NCBI GenBank assembly: GCA_024404675.1
Contig: JAKSPO010000003.1
Coordinates: forward strand, 1 to 64,000
DNA from: Lachnospiraceae bacterium
Lineage (GTDB): Bacteria; Bacillota; Clostridia; Lachnospirales; Lachnospiraceae
Reading direction: 5' to 3'
Length of the DNA: 64,000 nucleotides
In this document: positions 24,528 through 32,342 of the stretch, one piece after another
Layout of the letters: every line of letters begins with the position of its first letter
Numbering within the stretch: position 1 is the first letter of the stretch
Translations under genes and position numbers: made by a program
Notes under the pieces: generated by a model
Databases searched by the model: none
Told to the model about the DNA's origin: nothing
Seen by the model: only the letters and a program-made list of their open reading frames with translations

Positions 24528-25865
24528 ATGTCCGTTCTTTCGAAGGTCAGAATCAGGCTGACTTCGTTTCAGATTATTATTCTTGGTTTTGCCGGCGTGA
24601 TCCTTCTCGGAGCTTTGTTGTTGATGCTTCCTGTAGCATCAAGAGCAGGAGAAGTGACGCCCTTTGGCAAGACGATTTTCACGGCGACCTCGGCGGTATG
24701 TGTTACCGGACTTGTGGTGGTCGATACGGCAACACACTGGTCGTATTTCGGGCAGGCAATCATACTGCTACTGATTCAGATTGGCGGCCTCGGAGTTATA
24801 TCCGTTGCATCCTTTCTTTCGATGCTTGCAGGCAAAAAGATCAGCCTGATGCAGCGTCAGACGATGCAGAATGCGATTTCCGCACCGCAGGTGGGCGGTA
24901 TCGTGAAGCTGACACGGTTCATTTTCCTCGCATCGTTTTCCATCGAAGGCATCGGCGCACTGTTACTGCTGCCTGTCTTCGTTTCGGAGTTCGGCGCGAA
25001 GGGTATCTGGATGTCGGTGTTCCATTCGATTTCGGCGTTCTGCAATGCGGGCTTTGATCTGATGGGAGGAATATCCGGGAAGTTCAGCTCATTAACCTCC
25101 TTTGCAAGTAACGGCTATGTGACCGCGGTGATCTGCCTTCTGATTATTCTTGGCGGTATCGGTTTTCTTACCTGGAGCGACGTTATTACAAAGAAGCATC
25201 GCTTCAAGGAATATAAGCTGCAGAGCAAGGTGATTCTTGTTACTTCGCTTGTACTGATCGTCGTTCCCGCTGTTTTCTTCTTCTTCGTTGATTACGGGAC
25301 GGAGGCGATGGGAACAAGAGTAAGCCTTTCAATCTTCCAGGCGGTGTCCCCGAGAACCGCGGGCTTTAATACAGCCGATCTGACAGCGCTTACGGATGCC
25401 GGAAAGGTGCTTGTTATGGTACTCATGCTGATCGGCGGTTCCCCCGGCTCGACGGCGGGCGGTATGAAGACAACGACCGTGGCGATACTTTTCACCAATG
25501 TGCTGTCGGTATTTCGCAAGCGGCAGAATGCCGGCTGCTTCGGACGAAGAGTTGATGATTCCGTAGTGAAAAATGCGGCAACGCTTCTCTTTATGTATCT
25601 TACACTCGCAATCACGGCTGCAATCATTATCAGCGTCGCAGAGGGGCTCCCGATGCAGACCTGCATGTTCGAAACATTTTCCGCAGTAGGCACGGTCGGC
25701 CTTACCCTTGGTATCACCTCGGGTCTTTCACTTGTTTCGCAGATTGTCCTGATCATCCTGATGTTCTTCGGACGTATCGGCGGACTGACGATTATTTATG
25801 CGACATTTTCACAGAATGACATGGTAACATCGAAATATCCTATGGAAAATATAACAGTTGGTTAA
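24528..25865 (+). CDS. ktrB: Ktr/Trk-type potassium channel subunit KtrB
   Basis: The 445-residue membrane protein has the four-fold M1-P-M2 repeat of TrkH/KtrB. Four pore-loop signatures are visible: SAVCVTGLVVVD, SAFCNAGFDLMG, SPRTAGFNTADL and SAVGTVGLTLG; each keeps the filter Gly. GGAGG (24516-24520) sets the ATG at 24528. The cytosolic gating subunit KtrA follows after 10 bases. The system imports K+ (with Na+ in some species) and is usually controlled by ATP/ADP and c-di-AMP binding to KtrA. A TATACT (24483-24488) is a possible -10 box. Confidence 0.92.
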   Translation: MSVLSKVRIRLTSFQIIILGFAGVILLGALLLMLPVASRAGEVTPFGKTIFTATSAVCVTGLVVVDTATHWSYFGQAIILLLIQIGGLGVISVASFLSMLAGKKISLMQRQTMQNAISAPQVGGIVKLTRFIFLASFSIEGIGALLLLPVFVSEFGAKGIWMSVFHSISAFCNAGFDLMGGISGKFSSLTSFASNGYVTAVICLLIILGGIGFLTWSDVITKKHRFKEYKLQSKVILVTSLVLIVVPAVFFFFVDYGTEAMGTRVSLSIFQAVSPRTAGFNTADLTALTDAGKVLVMVLMLIGGSPGSTAGGMKTTTVAILFTNVLSVFRKRQNAGCFGRRVDDSVVKNAATLLFMYLTLAITAAIIISVAEGLPMQTCMFETFSAVGTVGLTLGITSGLSLVSQIVLIILMFFGRIGGLTIIYATFSQNDMVTSKYPMENITVG

Positions 25866-25875
25866 GGAGGAACAG

Positions 25876-26523
25876 ATGAAATCGGTATTATTGATCGGTC
25901 TTGGCAATTTTGGTATGCTGATCGCGAAGCAGATTCGCGAGCTTGGGCATCAGGTTATGGCGGTAGATGTTGACGAGGAGAGAGTCAACGCAGCGTTACC
26001 GTACGTGACCAATGCGTTAATCGGGGACAGCACGAATCCGACCTTTCTTGAGTCACTTGGCATCAGCGATTACGACGTGTGCATCGAAACCATCGAGAGT
26101 GACTTTCAGAATTCGCTTGAGACGACTTCTCTTTTAAAAGAGCTTGGCGCGAAACTGGTCGTATCGAGAGCGAACAGAGAGGTACAGGCAAAGTTTCTTC
26201 TCAGAAACGGCGCTGACGAGATTGTTAATCCGGAGGAGCAGATCGCAAAATGGACGGCAATTCGTTATACTTCCGATCACATTCTTGACTACATCGAGCT
26301 GGATGAAAGTCATGCTATCTTCGAGGTGACGATTCCCGAAGCCTGGCTTGGGAAGAGCGTTCATCAGATCGACATCCGTAAGAAATACGGTATCAATGTT
26401 ATGGCGATTAAGGAGAATGGTAAGATGGATCTGACCATTACGCCGGAGGATATCTTCAAGGAGGGGCAGACCCTTCTGGTGCTCGGAGAGCATAAGGCAA
26501 TTCAGCGGTGCTTCCGTCTGTAA
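25876..26523 (+). CDS. ktrA: Ktr potassium uptake gating subunit KtrA
   Basis: This 215-residue RCK/TrkA protein has an N-terminal Rossmann domain with GLGNFGMLIA and the acidic VDVDEERV that binds the adenine nucleotide ribose (residues 1-125). A TrkA_C domain follows (~135-215; AWLGKSVHQIDIRKKYGINV), the usual c-di-AMP/ligand site. AAGGAGG stands directly after the ktrB stop. It forms the octameric ring that gates KtrB. Confidence 0.92.
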   Translation: MKSVLLIGLGNFGMLIAKQIRELGHQVMAVDVDEERVNAALPYVTNALIGDSTNPTFLESLGISDYDVCIETIESDFQNSLETTSLLKELGAKLVVSRANREVQAKFLLRNGADEIVNPEEQIAKWTAIRYTSDHILDYIELDESHAIFEVTIPEAWLGKSVHQIDIRKKYGINVMAIKENGKMDLTITPEDIFKEGQTLLVLGEHKAIQRCFRL

Positions 26524-26530
26524 AGCTAAG

Positions 26531-26571
26531 AACGTGAGGAGGATGCGAGGGCATATTCCTCACGTTTTTTT
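26531..26571 (+). terminator. Intrinsic terminator of ktrBA
   Basis: AACGTGAGGA (26531-26540) pairs with TCCTCACGTT (26557-26566), followed by further T. Confidence 0.85.
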
Positions 26572-26766
26572 GACACATGCCTTTTGCGTAAGACTGCATG
26601 GATATGTTTTCTGTCATTTCGCTGACGTAAGCTCGGCAAATAGGGCGTTCTACCGCTGTAGAGTGCGGATGCCTGCGGCAATGCATGGGCTGCCTGGCAG
26701 CACCCGGTTCAAAACAGGCTGCGGCCGGTTGGCGGTGGAACCAAACAGGTATTTATCGAAAACACC

Positions 26767-27063
26767 TTGACCGAGAAGAAAAGATTTGATATCTTAAAAC
26801 TTGACAATCAGCTTTGCTTTGATTCCGGCACGCTGACGCCTGTTCTGAAGACGCTTGAGAAGAGGGGCTACCTCACCCGTACCGGATCGAAGGAGGACGA
26901 ACGCGTCCTGAACGTGGAGATCACGGCGGCGGGGATGGAGCTTCGGAATCGTGCGATTGACGTGCCTGAGAAAATCGGCGGCTGCGTGCAGCTTTCCATT
27001 GAGGTGGTTACGGCACTTTATACCCTCCTTCGTAAGCTGATGAAGCAGTTTGAAGAGGAATGA
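26767..27063 (+). pseudogene. N-terminally truncated MarR/OhrR-like regulator
   Basis: The frame carries the recognition helix and wing of a MarR protein: CFDSGTLTPVLKTLEKRGYL, then SKEDERVLNVEITAAG (the D-x-R wing). A dimerisation helix follows to the C terminus. The expected ~45 N-terminal residues, including the sensing Cys of OhrR-type proteins and the first two helices, are absent; the frame opens only at a TTG at 26767 with no ribosome binding site. The ~200 bases upstream do not supply the missing part in any frame I could read. Probably a decayed gene. Confidence 0.6.
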
Positions 27064-27074
27064 ATATGAAAATA

Positions 27075-27104
27075 CGGCAGGAGCCTGGTTCTCCTGCCGC
27101 TTTT
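27075..27104 (+). terminator. Hairpin terminator after the MarR remnant
   Basis: CGGCAGGAG (27075-27083) and CTCCTGCCG (27091-27099) form a perfect stem with loop CCTGGTT, followed by CTTTT. Confidence 0.75.
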
Positions 27105-27161
27105 GGCATGAAAGGGGAAAGTGTACAATCATGCGCTTTTGTGTTGTTGTGTAGTTGTGTA

Positions 27162-27785
27162 TTAAACCAGGGAAGGCTCGGCCTTTTGCAAGGGGAGCTT
27201 GGTCGATTTGGTTTCCGGAAGCACGAGGCTGTCCATCGCCTCACATAAGGAGAAGGAGCCGGTCATAAAGTATCTGAGAGAACGGAAGGCCTTCAGTGCC
27301 GGATAATCGCTTGTGACACAGCCGGTAACGTCTGCGTACTGGCATTTGGTGCTATGCGCAAGTGCCTCGAGCTCGAGATTGAATTTGGCCGGCTGAATCT
27401 TGTATTCGTTTTCGCAGACCGAAACAAGTACGATTTTTATGTGCTTGTCAATCGAGCGGATCATCTCGATAATGCTTTTATATTCAGCCATCATCTCAGG
27501 AATGTTTTTGAAGCCGCGCTCGAGGTCGGTCTCGCCAAGCTGCAGAAGAACACGGTCGGGGCAAAGCTCACGAACATTCAGCTCGATGATATCCTTCGCG
27601 GAAGCAATGGTCAGATCCTCGAGGCTTCTGTTATACAAATCCTTGTTTACGGTATAGATCTGTTTGAATTCGCCGGTCGGCATGGCAGCCATAAAGGATG
27701 AACCGATCAGAAGCGTGCCGTTTCCGTTGGCGATTTTATTGAGAGAGTGAAATCTCTTGATTTCGTTTGCGAATACATTTTCCAT
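27162..27785 (-). CDS. SGNH/GDSL-like hydrolase-fold protein
   Basis: The 207-residue protein has an SGNH-type layout: block I LLIGSSFMAAMP (usual G-D-S, here G-S-S), then LLQLGETDLERG at the block III position (usual G-x-N-D). KIVLVSVCENEY follows, as the central strand. The block III Asn is missing and no clear D-x-x-H triad end is visible, so catalytic activity is doubtful. GGAGGAT precedes the ATG. It lies 40 bases downstream of the SemiSWEET-like gene on the same strand and is probably cotranscribed with it. Confidence 0.55.
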   Translation of the reverse strand: MENVFANEIKRFHSLNKIANGNGTLLIGSSFMAAMPTGEFKQIYTVNKDLYNRSLEDLTIASAKDIIELNVRELCPDRVLLQLGETDLERGFKNIPEMMAEYKSIIEMIRSIDKHIKIVLVSVCENEYKIQPAKFNLELEALAHSTKCQYADVTGCVTSDYPALKAFRSLRYFMTGSFSLCEAMDSLVLPETKSTKLPLQKAEPSLV

Positions 27786-27825
27786 AATGGGATCCTCCGA
27801 TTATTGTTGTAGGGGCGCAGGGCCG

Positions 27826-28167
27826 TTAAGCAGTGAGAAGGGACTCGGTTTCGCGTGCCTTCTTCTCATCGAGCAGGCGGTTTCTGAGGTAGATGATGAT
27901 TCCAATCGTAACCATCAGTATATTTACAATATAGAAGAACATTACATACCAGTGTACCGTTTCGTACCACGGTGCCGGTGCGTGGCTCTTGATCATCGCA
28001 AGCTTGCCTGCCAGTGCGAAGATGTAGCCGAGCCAGATGAAGGAGTAGAAGAGAAGGCTTGTACCCTTGGCGGTTCTTGCCTTCCAGGCCTTAACGATGT
28101 TGAGCGGCCAGGATAAGCCGAAGAGTATGACCATCATCATTTCCATAACGCTGATAAAAGTGTCCAT
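27826..28167 (-). CDS. SemiSWEET/PQ-loop small membrane protein
   Basis: The 113-residue protein has three hydrophobic segments (about 5-25, 40-60 and 72-98). The first bundle reads GLSWPLNIVKAWKARTAKGT followed by a Ser-Leu-Leu-Phe run, which resembles the P-x-x-x-K/x-x-K-G-x-S pattern of MtN3/saliva (SemiSWEET) half-transporters. These dimerise and pass sugars down a gradient. The variant in Clostridia is uncharacterised. AAGGAG precedes the ATG; transcription diverges from the dcuS-like gene. Confidence 0.6.
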   Translation of the reverse strand: MDTFISVMEMMMVILFGLSWPLNIVKAWKARTAKGTSLLFYSFIWLGYIFALAGKLAMIKSHAPAPWYETVHWYVMFFYIVNILMVTIGIIIYLRNRLLDEKKARETESLLTA

Positions 28168-28303
28168 TTTTAAATCTCCTTTTGCGTATTTGTTTTTTCA
28201 ATCGCCATCATATACCGTTTTGCGGATTTGAAAAGCTTACGTAAGATTTGAAAGGGAAAATGCTGTTTGCACATTTTTTTTACTTTCAAAAGCCCTGTCA
28301 CTA

Positions 28304-28332
28304 TTTTCATAAGTCGGTTCTCTATGTATAAT
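28304..28332 (+). promoter_or_regulatory. Likely promoter of the DcuS/DcuR-type operon
   Basis: TTTTCA (28304-28309), 17-bp spacer, TATAAT (28327-28332), about 42 bases before the ATG at 28374. The -35 is weak, as expected for a regulated or low-level promoter. Confidence 0.55.
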
Positions 28333-28373
28333 CAGTCTTGAAGAAAGGCAATACGGTTGGAAGAAGGATTTTC

Positions 28374-30062
28374 ATGAAGAAAAACGTAAAATCAATCAAT
28401 AAGCTGCAGCGGAAAGTGTTTAAGACGATGCTTGCACTGATCATTACGATGACAGTCTGCATCACCGCAATCAGCCTTTATGTCAATATCCGGGATGAGA
28501 AGCGGAGTCTCGATTCGAACCTGCAGAATATCGCGGAGGCGCTTGCACAGTCGCCGCTTGTTGTAAAGAATCTGACAGCAAAGTCCGGCAGTGAAGCAAT
28601 GAAGGCCGGGCTTGATACTCTGAAAAGCTCTCTTTCCAATATCGACGTCATCTCCGTTGTCAACAACGACGGAATCCGTTGCTACCATACCAATATGCAG
28701 CTGATCGGCACCGTATACGACGGAACGGTACCTGATTTTGAGAAGCACAACGCTTTCTATGTAACGAGCGACCTCGGTCCCTCCGGCTACCAGCGAAGAG
28801 CCTATGCGCAGATCGTCGATGAGACGGGTAAGCAGGTTGGCTTCGTGCTTGCGGTCATCCTCAATAAGAACGTCCATAATATTATAAGAAAGACGATTCT
28901 GATCTATCTGATTTCGGCGGTGGCGATCCTTTCCATTGCGTTGTTCCTTTCAAGAAAGCTTTCCATATATATAAAAAATCAGCTGCGCGGCTACGAGCCC
29001 GACACATTTTCCTCTATGTTCAACATTCGAGACGGAATCTTAGAGGCACTAGAGGAGGGAATTGTCGCGGTGGGACTTCGGGGCGACGTTGTGTTCGCCA
29101 ATCGCGCGGCGCTTGTGATGCTCGGCGTTTCGGACAGCGCATCTGACGGCGCCGGGACAGATGGCGATACGGAGCCCTTTTTGGAAGCGGAGGCAGCCGA
29201 AGAATCGGCGCTTGTTCCCGCTAGACATCGAAAAGCGGTGCGACGCCTTCTTTCGGAGGAGAGACTTTCCGAGGTGCTGACCCGCGGTGAGAAGCTTACG
29301 AATATTACAATTCATCTGGATAACGGAAACGAGATTCTTCTGAACGGCATCCCGGTTGAGGAGAAGGGCAGAGTCACGGGCGCGCTTTTAATCCTTGTGG
29401 ACCGCACGGAATATACGCGGATGATGGAGGATCTGTCCGGCTCGAAATACCTTGTGGAGTCGATGCGGGCCAACAATCACGATTTTACGAACAAGCTTCA
29501 TGTCATTCTCGGTCTGATTCAGATGAAGCGTCTGACGGAGGCTTCTGAATATATCACGAACATTACGTCAATCCAGCAGGGCGTCATCCATAACATCATG
29601 GTGGATATCGACGATCCGTCCGTTGCGGCGCTTCTGATCGGCAAATACGCACGCGCCGTGGAACTGAACATCAGATTTTCCGTGAAAACGGGCAGCTGCT
29701 ACCGAAGGGATGATATCTCCATTCTGCAGGGCGACCTGGTGACAATCATCGGGAACCTTCTTGAAAATGCGATGGATTCCCTGAACACAAAGGACAGCTT
29801 TGTGAAGGAGCTTTCCATCGGCATCAACACGACACCCGGTGCGCTGATAATCACCGTGGACGACACCGGCTGCGGTATGACGCCGGAGGTACGGGAGCAC
29901 ATCTTCGAGAATCATTTTTCGACGAAGGAAGGGAGTCGAGGCACAGGTCTTTACATCGTCAGCCGGCTGGTGGAGAAATATAACGGCGTGATTGAGGTGG
30001 AGTCCGAGCCGGACGAGGGAACCTCCTTTGTGGTGAGGATTACTGCGGACAATGGTCGGTAG
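28374..30062 (+). CDS. dcuS: Sensor histidine kinase of the CitA/DcuS family
   Basis: This 562-residue protein has TM1 at ~18-38, an extracellular PAS/Cache domain ~40-170, TM2 ~175-195, a cytoplasmic PAS (~215-330) and a kinase core. The extracellular domain keeps the family's ligand phrases IRCYHTNMQLIGTVYDG and RRAYAQIVDETGKQVGFV; in DcuS and CitA the Arg/His of this region bind the carboxylates. The phospho-acceptor is in NNHDFTNKLHVILGL. The ATPase has N box LENAMDSL and G boxes DDTGCGM and GSRGTGLY. A ~50-residue acidic insert (around 255-285) lies within the cytoplasmic PAS. The C4-dicarboxylate assignment rests on the fumarate operon downstream; citrate or malate sensing is possible. 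Confidence 0.85.
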   Translation: MKKNVKSINKLQRKVFKTMLALIITMTVCITAISLYVNIRDEKRSLDSNLQNIAEALAQSPLVVKNLTAKSGSEAMKAGLDTLKSSLSNIDVISVVNNDGIRCYHTNMQLIGTVYDGTVPDFEKHNAFYVTSDLGPSGYQRRAYAQIVDETGKQVGFVLAVILNKNVHNIIRKTILIYLISAVAILSIALFLSRKLSIYIKNQLRGYEPDTFSSMFNIRDGILEALEEGIVAVGLRGDVVFANRAALVMLGVSDSASDGAGTDGDTEPFLEAEAAEESALVPARHRKAVRRLLSEERLSEVLTRGEKLTNITIHLDNGNEILLNGIPVEEKGRVTGALLILVDRTEYTRMMEDLSGSKYLVESMRANNHDFTNKLHVILGLIQMKRLTEASEYITNITSIQQGVIHNIMVDIDDPSVAALLIGKYARAVELNIRFSVKTGSCYRRDDISILQGDLVTIIGNLLENAMDSLNTKDSFVKELSIGINTTPGALIITVDDTGCGMTPEVREHIFENHFSTKEGSRGTGLYIVSRLVEKYNGVIEVESEPDEGTSFVVRITADNGR

Positions 30063-30125
30063 GCGATTTTGAAGCGGAAGAGACCGTAGCGGTTTTTGAG
30101 CGAAGAGGCGAAGGGAGAGGTACTT

Positions 30126-30803
30126 ATGTACAAGGTATTAATTGTGGAAGATGACCCGATGGTTGCAGCAATCAATAAGCAGTATGTGATGCAAAACAGC
30201 GATTTCACTGTGATTGATGTATGCAACGACGGAATGGCGGCATACCGGTATCTGAAGTCGGTTCCGGTGGATCTTGTCATATTGGATGTTTATATGCCCC
30301 GTATGAACGGGCTTCAGCTTCTGCATAAGCTTCGGGAGGACAAGCTTTCGGTGATGGTCATTATGGTTACCGCGGCAAATAACCTTGGCGCGATTGAGGA
30401 GGCTTTGTCGCTCGGCGTGGTGGATTACCTCGTGAAACCCTTCTCGGATTACCGCTTTCAGCAGGCGCTCGAGACCTTCAAGAATCGACGCTATGTGCTC
30501 GAGGGCAACAGCTCCTTTAACCAGAATGCAATCGATGCCGTCCTGAACGGTGCGGGGATAGAAAGTGTCGGCGACTACCCGAAGGGAATCCAGCCGCAGA
30601 CAATCCACAAGATTGTGGAATATATGAAGAATCGACCGGAACTGCAGTTTACGAGCGAGGAGATCTCCGATGAAATCGGGCTGTCCCGTGTCACGGTGAG
30701 ACGCTATATGACGTATCTGTGTGACCAGAAGATTATCGTGTCACGTATGAATTACGAAACCGGTGGCAGACCTTGCATGCTGTATCGCTGGAATAAACAG
30801 TAA
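30126..30803 (+). CDS. dcuR: Response regulator of the CitB/DcuR family
   Basis: The 225-residue protein has a receiver domain (VEDDPMVA, phospho-Asp in LVILDVYMPRMNG, Thr in MVTAAN, Lys in YLVKPF), then a linker and a C-terminal winged helix (FTSEEISDEIGLSRVTVRRY) typical of DcuR/CitB. The ATG at 30126 follows GGGAGAGG. It is the cognate partner of the kinase 63 bases upstream. The most likely target is the malate/fumarate operon starting 560 bases downstream, whose upstream region is rich in short repeats. Confidence 0.88.
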   Translation: MYKVLIVEDDPMVAAINKQYVMQNSDFTVIDVCNDGMAAYRYLKSVPVDLVILDVYMPRMNGLQLLHKLREDKLSVMVIMVTAANNLGAIEEALSLGVVDYLVKPFSDYRFQQALETFKNRRYVLEGNSSFNQNAIDAVLNGAGIESVGDYPKGIQPQTIHKIVEYMKNRPELQFTSEEISDEIGLSRVTVRRYMTYLCDQKIIVSRMNYETGGRPCMLYRWNKQ

Positions 30804-30832
30804 CCTTATTCCGTGGATAAATGTATGAAATG

Positions 30833-30872
30833 GGCTATGAAGAATGACTTGTCATTTTTCATGGCCTTTTTT
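30833..30872 (+). terminator. Intrinsic terminator of the two-component operon
   Basis: Bases 30833-30848 and 30851-30866 form a 16-bp stem (two G-U pairs) with a TT loop, followed by six T. Confidence 0.85.
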
Positions 30873-30935
30873 GTGCTGGGCACCGTTTAGGAGACTGGTT
30901 CCCAGGCTGCCTTAGTGGCTGGCGCTCAAGCTACC

Positions 30936-31062
30936 TAGACGGTCTGGTACGAAACCGCATAGACGGTCTGGTACCAGATTGGGAATCCTGGAATTCAGTA
31001 CCAAACGAGAGCAGGGAATTTGGTACGGGAAGTCGAAATCCTGGTGTTTAGTACCAAACGAG
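30936..31062 (+). repeat. Cluster of TGGTAC/GTACCA repeats between dcuR and the fumarate operon
   Basis: TAGACGGTCTGGTAC occurs at 30936 and 30960, 24 bases apart. A 26-bp unit starting AATCCTGG and ending AGTACCAAACGAG occurs at 30984-31009 and 31037-31062 with three mismatches. The hexamer TGGTAC or its complement appears five times (30945, 30969, 30998, 31021, 31051). The 560-base gap holds no gene. The units could be regulator sites or a mobile repeat family. Confidence 0.65.
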
Positions 31063-31203
31063 CGGTGAAACGGTCAACCTAAGGCGGTGAACTGTCTAAT
31101 CCTGCGCGCGAGTGGTAAATCGCGCCCTCTGGGCTTCCCGCAAGTGCGCAAAACCGGTTCCAAAGCTTGATTTGCGGGTTCATTTGCAGTTGATTGCTAC
31201 ATT

Positions 31204-31279
31204 TGACAATAATTTTTTTCGCATTGATGATATTTTTTCTTTTTTGCTTATTGAAAGAATACGAGTTTTCAGTTAAAAT
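31204..31279 (+). promoter_or_regulatory. Promoter region of the malate/Hdr/fumarate reductase operon
   Basis: The best promoter is TTGAAA (31251-31256), 17-bp spacer, TAAAAT (31274-31279). A second, weaker one is TTGACA (31204-31209) with TGATAT 18 bases further. The stretch between carries several T-tracts, giving a strongly AT-rich upstream region. Leader to the ATG at 31365 is about 75-80 nt. Confidence 0.75.
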
Positions 31280-31364
31280 AAAGTAGTCGGCTTATGACCA
31301 AAAGTCAAAAGGTCGATTTCCTAAGATGATTCGTTGAATATACTGAGAAAGGAAGAACACGCCC

Positions 31365-32309
31365 ATGAGCAAAATCACAATTGTTGGTGTCGGAAGTGTA
31401 GGTGCGACCATTGCCTATACACTCACGCACAAATCTATCGCATCCGAAATTGTTCTGATCGATATTAACAAGGAGAAGGTTGCCGGCGAGGTGATGGATA
31501 TTAAGCAGGGCACCTGCTTCAGAAGCCCGATTTCCGTTACCGGCGGCGAGTACGAGGATGCTGCAGGTTCTGATATCGTCATCATTACCTCCGGTATGGC
31601 ACGTAAGCCCGGCCAGACCAGACTTGAACTGACACAGACCAATGTCAACATTATCAAGTCCATCACGCCGAATCTTGTTAAGGCTGCTCCGAATGCGCTT
31701 TATATTATCGTAAGCAATCCGGTTGATATTCTCACCTATGTTTTCACCAAGATTTCCGGTCTTCCGGAGAACCAGATTCTCGGATCCGGTACTATGCTTG
31801 ATACCGCCCGCCTCAGATGCGGTCTTTCCGAGCATTTCAATATCGCGCAGAACAACATTCACGCATATGTATTCGGTGAGCACGGCGACACATCCTTCGT
31901 ACCGTGGACCGGCGCTTATATTTCCGGCTTGAGTGTTGACGAGTATTACAAGTATCTGCTTTCTCAGGGTACCGATATAGAGCCTCTCGATAAGGAGAAG
32001 ATGGAAGAGTACGTTCGTAAGTCCGGCGGCCAGATCATCGCAAACAAGGGTGCTACCTTCTATGCGGTTGCAACTGCTGTTGTAAAGCTCTGCGAGCTCA
32101 TTACCGCTTCCTCTGATTCCGTAACGACTGTTTCCTCCATGATGCACGGCGAGTACGGCATCGAGGATGTATGTATCAGCACACTTACCGTAATCGGACC
32201 GAACGGTGTCAAGGGCAAGGCTCCGCTTCGCATGAACGAGAGCGAGGTTATGAAGCTTCGCGCAAGTGCTGACGCGCTGAAGGCAATTATTGCCCAGCTT
32301 GAATTGTAG
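31365..32309 (+). CDS. mdh: NAD-dependent malate dehydrogenase of the lactate dehydrogenase fold
   Basis: The 314-residue LDH/MDH-family enzyme has the NAD motif GVGSVGATIA followed by VLIDINKEK (the Asp selects NAD), DTARLRCGL (Arg171) and GEHGDTSFVPW (His195). Overall it looks like an L-lactate dehydrogenase, but the specificity loop reads SGMARKPGQTR. Position 102, Gln in lactate enzymes (NQKPGETR), is Arg as in malate dehydrogenases (ARKPGM). Family knowledge says this residue decides between pyruvate and oxaloacetate. I therefore predict oxaloacetate reduction to malate, which feeds the fumarase and fumarate reductase encoded in the same cluster. AGAAAGGA precedes the ATG. First gene of the operon; 33 bases to hdrB. 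Confidence 0.8.
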   Translation: MSKITIVGVGSVGATIAYTLTHKSIASEIVLIDINKEKVAGEVMDIKQGTCFRSPISVTGGEYEDAAGSDIVIITSGMARKPGQTRLELTQTNVNIIKSITPNLVKAAPNALYIIVSNPVDILTYVFTKISGLPENQILGSGTMLDTARLRCGLSEHFNIAQNNIHAYVFGEHGDTSFVPWTGAYISGLSVDEYYKYLLSQGTDIEPLDKEKMEEYVRKSGGQIIANKGATFYAVATAVVKLCELITASSDSVTTVSSMMHGEYGIEDVCISTLTVIGPNGVKGKAPLRMNESEVMKLRASADALKAIIAQLEL

Positions 32310-32342
32310 TAGCAAGATTTATTGAAAGGATAACATAGAATT

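Noticed and set aside
30936-31062. CRISPR array in the repeat-rich gap before mdh
   Set aside because: Repeats are only two pairs of different units with unequal spacers and mismatches; no cas gene is nearby.
31365-32309. L-lactate dehydrogenase as identity of the first operon gene
   Set aside because: The specificity residue is Arg rather than Gln, and the neighbours use malate and fumarate. Kept only as an alternative.
30126-32315. Long open frames on the strand opposite to the mdh-hdr-frd operon, some over 300 codons
   Set aside because: They run antisense through genes with clear motifs, have no ribosome binding sites, and encode Leu/Ser/Asn-rich sequence without recognisable domains. 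They are shadows of the biased codon use of the real genes.
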